Shown here in pieces: positions 63,601 to 64,000 of a stretch of DNA of 64,000 bases; within the stretch, counting starts at the first letter, position 1; each line of letters opens with the position of its first letter. Below the pieces are notes generated by a model that was not told where the DNA came from, did not search any database, and saw only the letters and a list, made by a program, of their open reading frames with translations. The position numbers were made by a program, and so were the translations under genes. This DNA comes from Eucalyptus grandis (lineage: Eukaryota; Streptophyta; Magnoliopsida; Myrtales; Myrtaceae), in the NCBI RefSeq assembly GCF_016545825.1, contig NC_052622.1, positions 40,757,263 to 40,821,262 on the forward strand. Reading direction: 5' to 3'.

Positions 63601-64000
63601 GGCCTACCTCAATTAGTACCTCACCGATTCATGACATGGTTCATTGGCTTTCCTCATGGGGGTCAGGAGGGTCCCCTGCTAGGTTTCGACAGGCCTCCCG
63701 TCGGGACCGGGGAGTGGGAAGCAATGTATTTCATGGATCTCGACACTCCTGATGGTGTTGTGGTGGACTCGAAGCCCATGGCTGTAGAGCCTGAAGTTTA
63801 GATAGCTTAGTAGCTCCTTTTTGGCTTGGACTCTTGTGTATATAAACCCAGTTTGCTTATAAGATAAGTTTTCTGAAAATTGGTTGTTCTGCTTTTCTAT
63901 CCCATGTTTGTTTGGTGTATGGAGATTGTTTAATTCGCTTACACATGCACATAAATCGATTGGGTCGGCGACGCGTTCTGGAAACATCGCATTTTAGTCG
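60688..64000 (+). mobile_element. LTR family A, copy 5, runs off the window
   Basis: It starts TGTGACATCCTG at 60688 after ATATA. It follows the family layout: 5' block to ~61250, GC-rich Pro/Ser/Arg-coding block (61750-62170), TTAG-rich block (62230-62470), a block with GCCGGTCGTCGAATT (62555), variable repeat (62930-63110), 3' ORF (63478-63801), and a tail with GGGTCGGCGACGCG (63961). By comparison with copy 2 the terminus should lie roughly 60-70 bp past the window. Whether it is solo or heads an internal region cannot be seen. Confidence 0.82.
63478..63801 (+). CDS. LTR-internal conserved ORF, copy 5 (intact, 107 codons)
   Basis: This is the best copy of the family: open from ATG to TAG, 107 residues. 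The start directly follows AAGTCCCTAG, itself preceded by GACTCACTGAGACC and CTCACCCCGTCGTGG, motifs shared with the other copies. Features: a basic N-terminus (MEVRQVRYRVPQ), a hydrophobic-aromatic block TFFLIPGTT, the core VWVDEGLPQLVPHRFMTWF, a GPLLGFDRPP turn, and an acidic end (MDLDTPDGV...VEPEV). No signal peptide, zinc motif or transmembrane helix is evident. The stretch before the ATG could be the 3' side of an intron. No family is recognised. Conservation of spacing with copies 2 and 4 suggests a real protein. Confidence 0.55.
   Translation: MEVRQVRYRVPQVMDFEHTFFLIPGTTLTRELVEFMVWVDEGLPQLVPHRFMTWFIGFPHGGQEGPLLGFDRPPVGTGEWEAMYFMDLDTPDGVVVDSKPMAVEPEV

Overview
This is nuclear DNA from a flowering plant, most likely a eudicot. 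The evidence is intron-bearing relics of plant gene families (OHP1, CUL1, NF-YB, L-type lectin receptor kinase) inside AT-rich DNA packed with Ty1/copia elements, solo LTRs with 5-bp target-site duplications, LINE and MITE remnants. The species cannot be read from the sequence. A 100-bp N block (42066-42165) marks an assembly gap.

Left third (1-18.3 kb). A minus-strand LTR fragment (1-558) abuts part of a related LTR (559-2290). A repeat at 2.6-4.0 kb has a second copy at 58.3-60.1 kb. A plus-strand OHP1 pseudogene (4922-12212) is split by a solo LTR (5029-11452, duplicated TCCAG). That solo LTR was itself hit by a copia deletion derivative (6165-9930), which is flanked by a 272/273-bp duplication of its target instead of the usual 5 bp. 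A probable minus-strand LTR-type element fills about 13.6-16.4 kb. A Sirevirus-like copia end (16686 to about 18238) follows.

Middle (18.2-42 kb). A minus-strand CUL1 pseudogene keeps 17 recognisable exons and the first 11 nt of an eighteenth (18239-25111), with stops and frameshifts; its 3' end is cut off by the Sirevirus-like piece. Next come MITEs, a decayed plus-strand copia element (about 28.4-33.4 kb), a palindromic Mutator-type MITE with a 9-bp duplication, a TIR-type element carrying a fragment of a choline-phosphate cytidylyltransferase exon, a frameshifted NF-YB gene and a LINE reverse-transcriptase relic.

Right third (42-64 kb). Two tandem minus-strand L-type lectin receptor kinase copies lie here. 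The right copy (54641-56645) is complete apart from two one-base frameshifts, both in three-base runs. The left copy is torn apart by a nest: a solo LTR (42450-45544, duplicated ACTCA), and a hAT-like MITE (45644-53133) holding a minus-strand solo LTR (46418-53076), which in turn holds another solo LTR (48029-51299, duplicated GAGAC). A further copy of the LTR family starts at 60688 and runs off the window.

The most unusual signal is that these 3.1-3.4 kb LTRs carry a short open reading frame near their 3' end. It shares a WVD...LVPH...W protein pattern between copies whose DNA has diverged, and it sits downstream of a possible splice acceptor and of a variable tandem-repeat block. No protein-coding gene in the window is clearly intact; the right lectin kinase is the best candidate for a functional gene.
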